From the NCBI GenBank assembly GCA_022661535.1, contig JAKULF010000005.1:4030001-4094000 (forward strand): 64,000 bases of DNA. Reading direction: 5' to 3'. A program made the position numbers and the translations under genes. Shown one piece after another: positions 36,081 through 49,090 of the stretch. The DNA comes from Eutypa lata (Eukaryota > Ascomycota > Sordariomycetes > Xylariales > Diatrypaceae). Within the stretch, counting starts at the first letter, position 1, and the number at the start of each line of letters is the position of its first letter. A model generated the notes under the pieces. The model searched no databases and was not told the DNA's origin. It saw nothing but the letters and a program-made list of their open reading frames with translations.

Positions 36081-39000
36081 TGCAGCGATTCACGGTAAAT
36101 GATCGATGTCGGGACGGAAGGATGAAAAGGGGAAGGAAGGAGGTCGGGTAGACGATGGTCGTAGTTGATGGCGATGATCAACCCGGTACTCGTCGTTAAC
36201 CGTCGTCGAAACGAATGCACTCGGGTGCAAACTGAATCGGATTTTGTGGAGAGGACAGACACCGAGTAAAGAAGAAGAGAAGAAAGAGGGAAAAGGTGTG
36301 TGTGTCTAAGGTGTATGTGTGTGTGAGAGTTGTGTGAGGTTGGATTGGATTGGATTGGATTAGTAGATTTCTTAACCTCAAAAGTCGGGGGTCTGAGAGA
36401 ATGCAAGCTCCAGGGGGCGCTTTTCCCCCGTTTGAGTGGCTTTGAATCTTTTGACCAATATTCAAGAGCTTGGGCAGGGAGCGGAAGCTGGCTCTGGAAC
36501 TGGGGTAGGGCCTGTAATAGTAGTGCCTAGTGATTAGCAGCACGGTATTGAGGCTAGTATGTAGTAGTAGTTAATAGGTAATAACTAGGACTCGGCTCAA
36601 GAAAACGGTCTGTAGAGAAAAAAAAAGTAAAGTGGTGATTGACGCCGGGGGCAGTAATAGAAGGGAAAAGGGAAAGGGAAGGGAATTGAAAGTGTGGGGC
36701 TGACTCCGCCAGTCCTTGACTAACTACTACATACCTACATAGTATGTAGACTACGTACGTACATACATACAAACCGCGTTACTACCAGTCTGCCAGCCTA
36801 CCTACATACTAACATACTACATACATAGGGGTAGGTATGTAGGCAGTAATTATGTGTACTTTCAGCTTATCTAGATGGGATGGGATTTAATTCTTACTTC
36901 AAAAATCGCAGTCTAGATAGCATATATGATTAATGAATACCCAAGTAGTAGGCTGTAAGAAAACAGGACGAATACCCGAGTTCAATACATTTGTCTGAAC
37001 TTGCTGTAGCATTGAGTATGTAGGTATTAATGCATATGCCTCTTATCCAAGTAGGTAGGTATGTATGTACATATCTACATATGTAGGAAATGTATGTATT
37101 ACAGATAAGGTAAGCTTACATCAATTACCTACCTATTGATGTGTTCTACATATGTTAAAGAGCAGATGAAGACATACATAAATATGCTATAATAGGATAC
37201 AAAATGGGCTTATCGTCTAATTATATGCACATAATAGCTATATATATGCAGCGCTGTGTATATATTTTTATAGCAAAAAAGCTAGCCCAGTCCTGCTAGT
37301 ACTACTTCAGACAGCTGCCCGTACTGTAAGCCTGTGCACTGTGTTGGCAACATCTAAGCTACCCACCTACCTACAGCAGCTACTACGGTCGTTAGCTTAC
37401 GCTGCTTACCTAGGTACAAGTACCTCCAATGCACGCCATGTAATTGCCCGGCTATCCGCTAGCGGTGCAGCAAATACCTACAGTACACAACTACATACCT
37501 ATGCTGATACGTATAACTCCAAGTACTCGGGTAGAGCACCTGAACGTAGGTAGGTATTGTGGCCATTTAGCACATAGGTTCCCTAGAGGAAAACATTAAT
37601 CTAATAATCCCACATCTATCATACGGATACGAAAGGTAATAGCAAGCTCGGATGTAGGTATGAGCATTAACTCGACAGTTAATGTTCGTCCCATGGTGTT
37701 TATTCATTGTGGGGGTTGTTATATGAAGCATATGCAGGGTCGGAATTGGCGGTTATCAATTTCCTACTCCCAGCCAATAGTTAGACTCGCCCACTCGTTC
37801 TTTCAATTTCTAGCATTAATTGACCACTTGGGTAAGTTGCGTACAACATCACTAGGCCAATAAAGGCAATTTCACATGTACGATTCAATCCGACGTCTAG
37901 AGGTTAGACTTCGTAACTAAGCATAAGTGAGTAATATCCTCTGTTCTATTGCTCACTATTGTAACACAAAATGCAACAGCAAATAGAATAGACTCTGGTA
38001 AGGGTATGATCGAAGAAACAAAGCATACTGATGTCGGCCTTCTAACGGAAGAAAGCGTCGGGACCGTTCTGATGCTGGATGTGCTGAAACTTGGGTAGGT
38101 AAGGTAATTGGCCAGGGTGACAATCCATACCTCTACCCTACAAGAATTGTTGAAGCTCCAGCTCTTCAGAAGGATAGCTTGGGTGGACACGTAGGTAGTG
38201 CGTAGTAGGATGCAGGTATGTAGGAAGAGTATCTGGTGGGTGGTTCCAGTACTGGATGTTATATTACAACCTAACACCCTAAGAAGCATCGTCTTATTAA
38301 TTCGGGAACCGTCTTGGTAAGCTGCAGGTGGGCAAGAGACTGTTTTGGGGAGGTTTCGCTGTTGATTTGTATCTTTTTCGTCCATCCAGTCATCCCGTCA
38401 AAGACTGAAAATCCACCCTGCCACCAAAGCAACCACATCTACGATACAGTTGCAATATCTCGATGCTGCACTGTATGGATTCCCCTTGCCAAATTGCAAC
38501 TTGGTGATCTCGGTAGGCATGCAGGTCGGCTCAAAAGGGCGAGCTAGGACGTGCTTCTTTGATTAACGATGGAGATACTTTCAGGGTTGAAGGTCAAAAA
38601 TGGATTAGCTCATTCAAGCCTCACTGCATTTTATAGCATTGAAATACATACCTACCTACCACGTAGTACTACATACTGTAGTTATAACCCAGGTTTGTAA
38701 GGGGAACTCATTATATTTTATTTTTTATTTAAACCCTCTGTCTGTTCTTTACTTTAATCAATTACCTTAACTATTAGGGCAATTATTCTACCATTAGCTC
38801 AAATCTCACATTGGTAGATAACGCTAAGCAGTCAGCTCCCCAAAGACAACTAGGCGAGTTCAAGTATCACAAGCGTTCAAAAGTTAAATATCTACGGTCT
38901 AGTTATGTAAGTACATGTAACTACATGAGTCGGTTCTCAGAGCTCTAATAAAAGGCCTTCCTCCAAACCTGCGTACGTAACGCAGACCTATCAGCTTTTG

Positions 39001-41977
39001 ATGACCGGCTCTGGGACGTCAAAACCATTGGCAGCATAAAAGACTAGGATTATATGTATATGAGGGAATCTCACGGGCTATACCGATTAAAGCTATAGCT
39101 GTCGCTCTTGACTGCTACCGTGGATTTCGTAGTTAGACGCGCTTAAGGGATAGGTAGCTCTTCGACTGACAAGAGCAACGCGATAGTTATACGTATTTCA
39201 TTTCCTGGCTATAACTACAAGTTTATTATAGCTGTTGTTGCCAATGTTATATCAGTTATAAGCCTACCTATAATTATTTAAGAGGTGGATAATTAATCAT
39301 TTACCAACCAACAAGGTGTTCCTCATTCCACTACCAACCTTTCGAGTTACAAAGCGCCACATGTTAGGTACTAGATAGCACAGGGCGTAACTCGGTGGGT
39401 TTTAACTATATACAGAAGATAAAAACAGTAGTCCATCTCGCTACAAAGATAGCTAGCTGTCTTACACAGGTTTCCCTATAGTCTTAGGTGTCGTAATTAC
39501 AACATATGTATAATAGAGGCCATCAACATCGCTAGATATGGAGTTTCTCTCTAGATATGTTTCCGTACAAACGTTTCAAACGACACACAGACGTTGTCGA
39601 TCTCGTTTGTACAATAACTACCAACCCTGCATTTATTCCCCCAAGAGCACCCTATCATGTCCGAGAAAGAGGATCTGGTTCCGCGGCTATGGATTCCTTC
39701 ATGCGCAAGCCAATTCGCCAGTTTCGCCTTGACAACGAAGCCAAGCTTTTTTAACTACAGCAGTACTACAGCAGTAGGTAGGCAGGCAGGCAGGTAGTAC
39801 CATGCCATACGTTACATTCCACGATGCGTCAGCGCCGTCCGTCAAGCGCTAACTTAGGTGAATCCTACAGTTTCCGCTTTGTGTTGCTCTACATTAAGTA
39901 CCTAGCTATGCTTCCCAATCTCAGTTCTCATTTGTACATAGTTTCGCGTCTAATATATGTATGTACATACTGACTAAGGGCGAACAGCTTCCCCATAGTT
40001 ACCTCGTTCAAACAAGAACCGTTGGCGGATGCTAGCGCTTCAGCGACGATAGGGCTGGCTACGGGGGAAAAAGAAAAGAGGATTCTACCTAACCTTGCGT
40101 CAGCTCCTTGATTGGCTTGCATCCCGAACGGTTCATTCCATCGCCATTTGCCCCAGCGTAAGTAAGCAAGCGCAGTTGTTCACAAGAAGGTAGTAACGAC
40201 AAGCGCGACAACCTACATAGGTTGTTTGCTTAGGGCTATGCATTGCGCAGCCCTTCGACTCTAAACTCTAGGTACCAATATCCTGGACATGTGCCTGGCG
40301 CACCTACTATAATTAATTAACGGTGTCAGCATCTCACGTTCGAGTTGTGTGTCCTTCCCACTCAGCCACCCAAGTTCACATCTGCCGGAAAGAAGATCAA
40401 CATGTTAAATACAACTTCTGCTTCTGTATGTAGGTATCCCTCGCAATCTACGGTACAAGAGACACCTGCCACTTTCGATATCTACCCTAGCCCCTCCATC
40501 TTCTCAATCCTAGCCTTGTCAACTTATCCAGTCAGCCGGTATTCGTGGAGGCGGCCCCCAAAGTTTCAAGATCGCGCCGGAATCCCCCATGCTGTACAAT
40601 ACGTGTCAGCAGCCTTCAGCGTCGCTTCGATGGCTTTTACGGGTAAAAGTCCGCGAATGCGAAGCGAAGCCAGCACGTGACGACTCAGCATCATATTCTC
40701 CAACTCGAAAATACACATCATAGCTACGTATACAGTAAATTACACCTTATCTTTCTTTTAATACTTACCTTCGCAAGTTCTATATCCCTTGGATATGTAC
40801 TATGGTGGCAAGAGGAGACAATTTATATTCCTAACATGGTGTATACATTATGATATCTTAAGACACCTACCTAAGAAACTCTGCCCATCGCAGGCTCGCA
40901 GAAAACGTTGATGTTCCAGATTTTTGCTCACCATCACCAGGCCAGAAGAAACAGGTATTAAGGTGCATTGAATTATAGTTGATAATTATGTAGCCTTAGT
41001 AGGCTAGTTACATTTGGCTGTAGCTGGAATATCTTAAATACGGGTTGAGGTTGGTGACTCCCTCTTTCCCGGGCAATCTTCACCTAGAGTATAAATGAAT
41101 ATCAAGTGTTGATATAAACCCGCCAGGGCTATTGTGGCAGAGGTCTTTTTATCCCATCCTATAAGTGTATGTAGCCTTGACCCGAATGATGAAGACTCGA
41201 GCTATTCTGAGGCTCATTAAGTTAGGCCCACGTCTAAATGGATTAATCCCCGTATCCTTAGGATTTGGTCCCTCTCATAGATATGAACATATTACACAAC
41301 AGTTCTCAGCTCAGTTGTTGGTATTTTTATATACGGTAAGCGGTTAAATTCTTTGCAAAGACATTATATCATACACAAACATGGGAGGAAATAAACAAAA
41401 CCTATTTCAAGCTATTTATAAATGTTATCCCAGGTTTTCTTCAAAGTACCTTAAGTTCAATGGGCATACAGTGATATTCAAACTGAGAAGAGATCTTATA
41501 AGAACCTTTATATTTATCGATCAAGGTTTAGCTTCCGGTTATTATAGGTTTTTATATATAAAGATATAGAGCTCGTATTTCATATTGCTATGATACCTAG
41601 GCCTTATTCAACCATAAAGGGGTATTTTAAGCCATCGTGTACGCGAACCTTTTATAGTGTCTTTATCTAGGTAGTCATGCTGATATATACACGCGATAGT
41701 TGGTTCCCGTTTCTACGATCACATGACACATAATGCATAACGTTATATCGATTTTTCGTTTAACTACACCTACCTACATATGTGCTCTTGGCGTTAATAT
41801 GGGTCTCCTATACGGCTAAACACCAATCTGCGTAGATATATCTCCAGGCTCTCATTGTATATCGTCGAGGTATATGGTCTGATGGGTAACTTCGATTATT
41901 ACTTGAGCTATAATTACTAGACATTTGCACTCTCATGACATTGACTCATAGCCTGTTAAAGTAGTCAAGCAGTCATC
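36081..41977. other. 5.9 kb gene-free, AT/TA-rich region
   Basis: The left 500 bp is the Gbeta 5' region, with a (TGGAT)4 tract and a pyrimidine/purine-rich leader. The rest has no supportable gene on either strand. It shows dense TACATA/GTAGGTA palindromic sequence (36720-36845, 37020-37140) and high TA content, strongest at about 38600-41970, as seen in old repeat DNA altered by RIP in Pezizomycotina. I could not identify a parent transposon. Confidence 0.45.
36341..36360. repeat. (TGGAT)4 microsatellite
   Basis: Four perfect pentamers about 260 bp upstream of the Gbeta start codon, probably within its 5' region. Confidence 0.85.
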
Positions 41978-43535
41978 ATGGCGGCTCAGAACAACGAAAT
42001 TGATTTCAGGTCCATGCCTAAAATTGAGGTAAATATCTATATTGGTTCTTGGTTTCCGCGTATCAGCCCCCGATGTTATGTAGTTTTAGTGTCATAATGT
42101 CACTCAACTGATATATTTTGATGGCTTCCTCCTCGAGACTCTGCCCCCGCCCCCAACCCTGTACCTCCTCAACACGTTTTTTTTTGTGATACTGAACGTT
42201 TCATAGCTCCACGCCCACCTCAGCGGAAGCATCAGCGGACAATGTCTGCACGAGATCTGGGAAAGGAAGAAGGCCGCGGGGCAGACCAATCTCGAAGATC
42301 CTCTCGTCGTGATGCCACCCGATAAGCACGACTACGACTGCGCGGTGTAGGTAGTTAGTGTCCGCCTTACCTCATCCCCCCCAGCGTAAACTGCTAAGGG
42401 AAAACTTTCTTACCCTCCCCCCTTTTCCCCACTTCATGTAGCTTCTTCCCCCTATTCTCCTCCTACATCTACCACCTAATCAACGACGCCGAGGCCCTCG
42501 CCTACTCGACGCGCTCCGCCGTGCGCGACTTCGCCGCCGACGGCGTCGTCTACCTCGAACTGCGGACGACGCCGCGCGCCATGCCAGCTGCCGGACTCGA
42601 CAAGGCCGGGTACGTAGACGCGGTGCTGCGGGCGATGAAGGAGGAGGAGGAGGCGGCGGCGGTGGTGGAAAGCGGGGGAAGGATCCGAACGCGCCTCATC
42701 CTCTCCGTTGACCGGCGCAACACGGCCGAGGAGGCGCGCGAGGTCGTCGCCCTCGCGAGGCGGTTCCGCGACCGCGGCGTCGTCGGCGTCGATCTGTGCG
42801 GCGACCCGACGAAAGGCGACGTGGCGCTCTTCACGCCCGCTTTCGAGAGCGCTCGTCTGGAGGAGGGCCTGAAGATCACGGTCCATTTCGCTGAGATGTC
42901 ATGTAGTGCTGGTCAGAAGGAGTTGAACACCATATTGGGCTGGAACCCGGATCGGCTGGGTCATGTTATCCACGTTTCGGATGATTTCAAGCGACAGGTG
43001 AGAGTTTTTTTCAATGGGACTTTCTTTCTATCTTGTTTTTTTCAAGGGGGTGTCTTGGTTTTTGACAGACTGTTTTTTCAGAATTGCCCTGACCCCGATA
43101 TTCTAAGATGTCGTAAGGATCGTGATTACTGACTTGGAAGATGTTATATTAGATAACGGCGCGCAGGGGCATCGGGCTCGAGTTGTGCCTCAGCTGCAAC
43201 GTTCATTCTAAGATGATCGTCGGGAGCTTCGAAGCTCATCACTTCGGGGAGTGGTGGCGGGTCGATGGGCCGATCGTGATTCCTTGCGTGAGTAGAGAGC
43301 ACTGATATAAATTGTCTTGCCTTGGAGAGTTAGTCGTGCAGAATGTTTGAGGCTGACTACCAAGCAGACTGATGATGTTGGTGTCTTCGGGAGCCCCGTA
43401 TCGAACGAGTGGCGGCTCATCCAGAAGCATTTCGGCCTGTCACGGGAGGAGATCCTGGGTCTTGCTCGGAAAGGCATCGAGATCATATTCGGCGACGAGG
43501 ATGATAAAAAGTGGTTGAGGGAGATTATGTGGTGA
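41978..43535 (+). CDS. Adenosine/AMP deaminase family enzyme (ADAL-like)
   Basis: Five exons, 41978-42028, 42207-42346, 42442-42997, 43153-43287 and 43368-43535, give 349 residues; all joins are in frame. Metal-site and catalytic motifs are present: HAH (His19/His21) in ELHAHLSGS, HFAE with His212 and proton-shuttling Glu215, GHVIH, and CTDD with Asp296/Asp297. The length and the ELHAHLSGSIS start fit the ADAL branch (N6-methyl-AMP deaminase in plants and animals) rather than secreted ADGF or yeast adenine deaminase. The substrate is therefore uncertain among adenosine, AMP and N6-modified AMP. There is no signal peptide, so it is probably cytosolic. GC content rises sharply in exon 3. It is tail to tail with acetoacetyl-CoA synthetase. 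Confidence 0.88.
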
Positions 43536-43827
43536 TTATAGATGCCGCCAAAGGAAGGAAGGAAGGCAGGAATGGAAACTATAAGAGCTTTTGGTCATAG
43601 TAAATCATATATTAGATGAAAACTTATTGGTAATGGTTGTATCTGATTGAGACCTTGTTTTGCTGTACTAGCTCCTGTCTTATTCTTTTGGCCCCTTCTA
43701 TGCTCTAACAATACTGTCTGTATTCTACATCACTAACAGGGGCCATGGTGACCGTCGAAAGTGTGTGAATGGTAGATGGCTAATCAGTTATGTGCCCTGG
43801 AACCTAAGAATTCCAACTCATGGGTTA

Positions 43828-46323
43828 TTAGTTGTGTGCTGCCGCCCACTCCTTAAACCATTGCAGCGCCTCGGGATTCGCCACGCTAGCATTCGTCTTA
43901 ATGTTCATCCCCGACAGGATCTGCTTGACGGCGACCTCGATCCTGCTTCCGTTAGTTATTGCCATAAATCATGTCGGATCCTAGAATCATCATCATCACA
44001 AATCAACTTACTTCTTCCCATTCGCCGTCTTAGGAATGCCCCCTTTGCACTCCTCCACAACACCAGGGACATGCCTGGGACTAAGCTCCTTCTTAATCGT
44101 CCCCCTGATCCTACCGCGCAGCTCCTCCGTGAACGGCCTCCCCTCGCACATCACAACGAACAAGCAAACCGTCTCGTCGCGGTCCGTCTCGCGCCGCCGC
44201 CCCACGCAGACCGCGTCTTCGACCTCGCCGCCATACTGCAACACCTGGAGTTAGTCATTTCCTTTCTTCACCTAGGTAATCTAGCTATACTTCGGGAGGG
44301 CGAAGTCATGTTCTAGGGGAGGAAACGAACCCCCATTGACAAAAACCCCTGCTCCCAAAACATGCTAGACAGGGGGTATAAATGATCCAGGAAGTGTTGT
44401 GTACTTACGAACCGCGTTAGCGTGTTATAAATCTCAGCGCTGCCGAATCGCACTCCCGAGGGCTTTAGCACGCCATCGCTGCGTCCGAGCATCGTGAGTC
44501 CGCCCGTCGCCGGGTCGATGCGCACGAAGTCGCCGTGATGCCAGATGGGTGTGCCGGTGGCTTTGTCCACGAATCGCTCGAAGTAGCTGGCGCGGTACTT
44601 GGCATCGCCACCGGGCCCCCAGAACGTCAGGGGCTGGCAGGGGAATGGCTGCGTGCACACGAGCTCGCCGTCTTCGCCCGGCGTCGGATCTCCCGTCAGC
44701 GGGTCTACGACCCCGATCGCCATGCCGAGCCCGGCGCATTGGATCTCGCCTGCGTGGACGGGGAGCAGAGGGGAAGGCGCCCCGAACAGCGATATGATGT
44801 CCGTCCCGCCCGTGATGGAGCCTAGGTTGATGTGGGGCGGGAAGGCCTTGTATACGAAGGAGAAGGTCGAAGGGGGGAGAGGAGAGGCGGTGGAGTAGAT
44901 CGCTTGCAGGTGTGAGAGGTCGAGAGATTCGGTGGGACGGATGTCGTTGGTCTCGAGTGCTGTTAGGTAGGAGGCCGAGGTGCCGAAGTGCGTTACCTTC
45001 AGCGAGGAGAGCAATTTCGGCAAGGAGAGATAGCCATGCGGCTTGAATGGCGATCCTGAGTAGAGGACTAGAGTTGTACCACAAGCCAGAGCCGATACGC
45101 TCCAATGCCACATCATCCACGACGTTGTCGTGTAGTACAATAGACGCGAAGTTGCATCCATGGAACAGTGGAGGAAAAGCTCCTTTTTGTGTTGGATGAG
45201 CGTGCCTATGGCGGTGTGCACGATGGCTTTCGGCAAACCGGTGGTGCCGCTCGAATAGAGGACGTAGAGAGGATGCGATGGTGGCAATTGCTCGAACCTT
45301 AGCGGCTCACCTGAGGAGCTATAGAATAATTAGAGATTTGAAGACTTCTCTCAAATATGGCGGATATCAAGTTCCAGTTACCCACCTGCTTAAGAACTTC
45401 TTGTACTCCGCAGCCACAAGGCCCTTCGACTTCAGCTCGTCCAAAGTGAGATCGCCTTCGATGTTCCCGATGACAACAACCAGCTCCAGACCGTTGCTCT
45501 TCAGCTGATCCGCGATCACAGACGTCTTGTCCGTGCTCGACCACGGCTTGCCGTTATAGACCACCCCGTTATCCGCGAAAAGGACCTTGGGCGAGATCTG
45601 CGCCAGGCGGTCCAGCACGGCGCTGACGCCGTTGTCGGGGCTGATCCCGGTCCATATCGCGCCCACGGCGGCGGCGGAGAGCATCGCGACGAGGGCCTGC
45701 GCGTGGTTCGACACGAACCCGGCGACCACGTCTCTGGGCTTCAAGCCGGCCGCCCGCAGCGCGTTGGTGCACCTCCGCACGGCCTCCCGGAGCTCCGCCC
45801 ACGTCGCCGACACGAGCTGTCCCTCTATCTCGGTTACGGTGATCAGTGCCGTGGCCGCCTCCGAGACGTCGGCGTTTTCCGGGAAGAGTAGGTTCTCGGC
45901 GAAGTTCAGGAGAGCCCCGGAGAAGAAGTCCGGTCTCGGGAACATTGGCGCCGAGGCCGGGAAGACCTGCAGGTAGTGGCACGTGAGCACATTACTACAT
46001 TGTAAATTCAGGGCCGGGGATAGAGGTTTCTCGTCACACCGGATGTGTTCGGAAGATAATCATATTATCATCAGATTACGTATTTTATCCTGGCTTTGAC
46101 CTACCTGTGAGTATGGCGTTGATGTCTTTATGCCACAGAAATGCCATACTTCACCCCAGAAATCGGAGGTGTTCTCGACGGACCATTTGTATAGTCCCGG
46201 ATAGTCCTTGATATCTAGGTTGTATTTTGCCCGTACATGCTCTAGAAACTTATACATCTGAGTAGATGTTGGGTTTGGGTGCCGCCATAGCTCGAGGGGC
46301 ACGGGTTTAGGGTTGGCTGTCAT
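43828..46323 (-). CDS. Acetoacetyl-CoA synthetase (acetoacetate-CoA ligase)
   Basis: Five exons, 46323-46105, 45966-45386, 45318-44409, 44244-44012 and 43942-43828, give 685 residues. The enzyme activates acetoacetate to acetoacetyl-CoA with ATP in the cytosol. It has the AACS N-terminal cap (LELWRHPNPTSTQMYKFLEHV; LYKWSVENTSDFWGEVW) and the ANL-superfamily core: P-loop YSSGTTGLPKAIVH, SITGGTDIISLF, hinge GRSDGVLKPSGVRFGSAEIY and a C-terminal catalytic lysine region, KTANGKKIEVAVKQIL. The last residues include NPEALQWFKEW, as usual in this family. The exon 4 acceptor is ambiguous between 44244 and 44235; the second would remove Val-Leu-Gln and give 682 residues. Met at 46323 was chosen as the first Met before the conserved start. 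Confidence 0.95.
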
Positions 46324-49090
46324 GATAAGAAAGGGGTCGGGACACCGCAAGTTTGTTGAGAAGATCTAGTGATGAGGGTAAGGAGGACAGAGTTAAATAT
46401 GTAATAGAGCTTAACTTGTCTGGTCTTTTATTAATAAACACTGGATCAATTGGCTTTATGAGGATGAGATTATTAGTAGCTAACTGTCTGTTCACGATGT
46501 CTACTAATAAGCATATCAGTCCGACGACAGCCGGATTGACTATCTAAGCCGCGGCTATAGGAATCCGATGGGGAAGCATTACTTGTGTTGGTGGTCATTG
46601 CAGTAAGCTCTGACTGTGGCTGATGAGCATTGTACAATAGTTAATTATTATTCGCCTAAAACCTACAATGTTCTTGAGCTGCGTTGAGGCTCAAACTTTG
46701 AGCCTCACAACGCTCGATTATCTATCAAGTTTTGTGATGGTGAACAGAACAGAAGACAATTACCTCATCTTTTAAAATACCTAGTCAGGTACTTCGTACT
46801 TCGTAGTTAGCAATCAACCACTTTGAGTTTCAATGAGACTTTATTAATACATGTAACCTTATATGTGTTGCATATTATAGTTATTTAATCTACCTACAAC
46901 CACATACCTACTTAAGTATGTATGCAAACCCCCTCTTATTAGATGATTTGAGATATACACGTAAAACATCGGAATCCTCCTACGTGAGCTCGCCAACTCG
47001 CGATATTTGGAAATTGGATACCTCTCAATACGCATTAATGCACAATTTTAGGACCATCGCCTGTCATATCCCGCAAATTCGTTGGATGCCGAAGTGCCGA
47101 GGCCGCTGCGACCCATAAAGTGGCGTGAGTAAAGAAAATCCAGTGGCTCTAGCATCTCTAGCATGTACCATAATAATGGGCCTTTAATATGATAATAGAC
47201 CGGGGCAGCCGGGGTTGCTGGGGGGTTGTTACTTATCGGCCGATGTATATTTATTTCTATGCGATATCCGACTTTGCTTACATACCAGCCAGCTTAGCAT
47301 ACATCTAGATAACCTATGTAGGTATCAACACTCATACAGATGCATACCTACATGCCTAGTCATGCTCTGGTACGGAGAACTTTCGTCGATGACTTGATGT
47401 GTAAACACGGTATAGATTCGTCAATGAATTATGTATAATAAATCACGATATAACCACTGCTCTCAATGCCGAGAAAAATAGGATATCTAGGCGCTGTAGA
47501 TCTGTCGGCGGAGCGAGGCGAACCAACAACTACTACACGATAGTGACGTCGTTGGAACCTTTGAGTTTAGCTAAGCCTCAGGTGTCAGTATCTACATACC
47601 TACATAGGATGTTTGCTATGCTTTCGTTTGGACGTTTTACCCCTGGCACTAGTCAAGCTACTACATAATACAGACACTACTACGAGGGAATCGTTGCGAA
47701 GCTGTGTCGCAAGTAGGTTGAAGCTAATGTCGGTCGGCTTTTATTACTCGTGCGGTTCGGAGCATTTATAACTGATAGACGACGGCTTTGACGGTGTTCC
47801 ACAGCTCGCCCTCCGACAAGTTATACATACATCCTCGTAGGTATGTAATCAATGTAACAGTTTGAAGTACAAACACCTTTGGCGTGGTATTAATCTAGCT
47901 GCCTACATACATCCACATGTAACTCAGGCAATGCCCCTCATTCCACTCACTATTGGAGAGGTGCAATTCTTCGCCGAAAACAGACAGGAGTGCTCGTGTG
48001 ATTGGTAGGGGCAGCGCGCATGCAGACTGGCAGATTCCTACCTACCGTATGTATTGTGACGGCTTGGGAGGCGTGATCAGCTAATAAAGTTGGGTAGTGC
48101 ACGGATCTAATCCTGTTGGAATAGGAGCCCTAGTGAGGCTAGAAGCATTTCAATTGTGAATTATGAATAATGTATCCTAAGATGGATGAGGTACATGCTG
48201 TAGGTCGCCATAACAAGCGGAATAGGCCCATTTTATGTACTCTTGGCTCGTTAGGTTAGGTACCAATGTACATACTGTACTTCGTAGTTACTGCAATTTT
48301 CTTTTCCAGCCCTTCCGTGCTCCGTAGATCCCGTTCGATTCCCTTCTTCCCTTCATTTAACTAATCTCTTAATCCCTTTGACCTTTTTCCTTTTCTCCTC
48401 CTTTCCCGCATCTCGCACGTCTTGTCGGCGACATTCAATTCATCTTGGCTGGTGTGCACCTGAAAAACCAACCAGAGCCGTCAAGTGGGTGTCTTCGAGT
48501 TGTCAACATCATCTATTGGTGGACGACAGCATCTCATCGAATCAAACAGGGAGTTGCATTGCATTCTTTCCCTATCACACTCCTTTTATTATTTTTCGAG
48601 TATCAACAGCTACCTATAGCTCTGAGCCTCCTCCAACAGTACAATTATAAGTGTCGATTTTAAACCAGCTTGACCTAATTGACCTAAGGAATAAGGCGCA
48701 GTTCCTCCTACCTCAATTAATATTAATGTGAGTTTCGCTGCTGCCTTCTCATGATCGTCCTGAAACGCCACATTCAACTGCGCGTCCACTAGAAGGATCT
48801 ACAAAAGGGACGGTGCATGCGAAATTCCGATAGGACACATACTTTTCCTATCAAACCTCTTCCTACTGTTTCTTCATAAATTGTCCAATTCACATGGAGC
48901 ATCGTATTCTGACTCGTGTAGAATTCCGAAGTAGAAGTTCGCGTCGAAAATCAAACAATCAGCCGGATCTCGACTCGAACTGTTGGTGTCGTCATCTGTA
49001 ACCTGGATTGAGCAACCTGCAGTCCACGAGAGGCTCACCTATATCTTCCTAATACGGCCTCAGTAGCCAACTTAATAATTACATATAGAC
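46324..49090. other. Intergenic region between AACS (-) and LCB2 (+)
   Basis: 2.8 kb. The left part is AT-rich with one strong hairpin. From about 48290 the sequence becomes pyrimidine-rich (CCTTTTTCCTTTTCTCC type), as is common in the leaders of highly expressed fungal genes, and probably belongs to the LCB2 promoter and 5' UTR. Frames at 48378-48663 have no ATG context or domain support. Confidence 0.5.
46681..46713. repeat. Inverted repeat / hairpin
   Basis: GCGTTG plus AGGCTCAA pairs with TTGAGCCT plus CAACGC across a three-base loop, with a two-base bulge (CA) on the right arm: 14 paired bases. It lies about 360 bp upstream of the AACS start. Confidence 0.8.

Noticed and set aside
39362..39503. 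Possible solo LTR (starts TGTTAGG, ends ACAACA, internal TATATA)
   Set aside because: The ends are TG...CA-like, but the flanking five bases do not match as a target duplication and no second copy exists in the window.
40345..40680. 111-codon plus-strand frame
   Set aside because: It has no ATG at its start and no signal peptide, domain or splice context, and it lies in TA-rich gene-free DNA.
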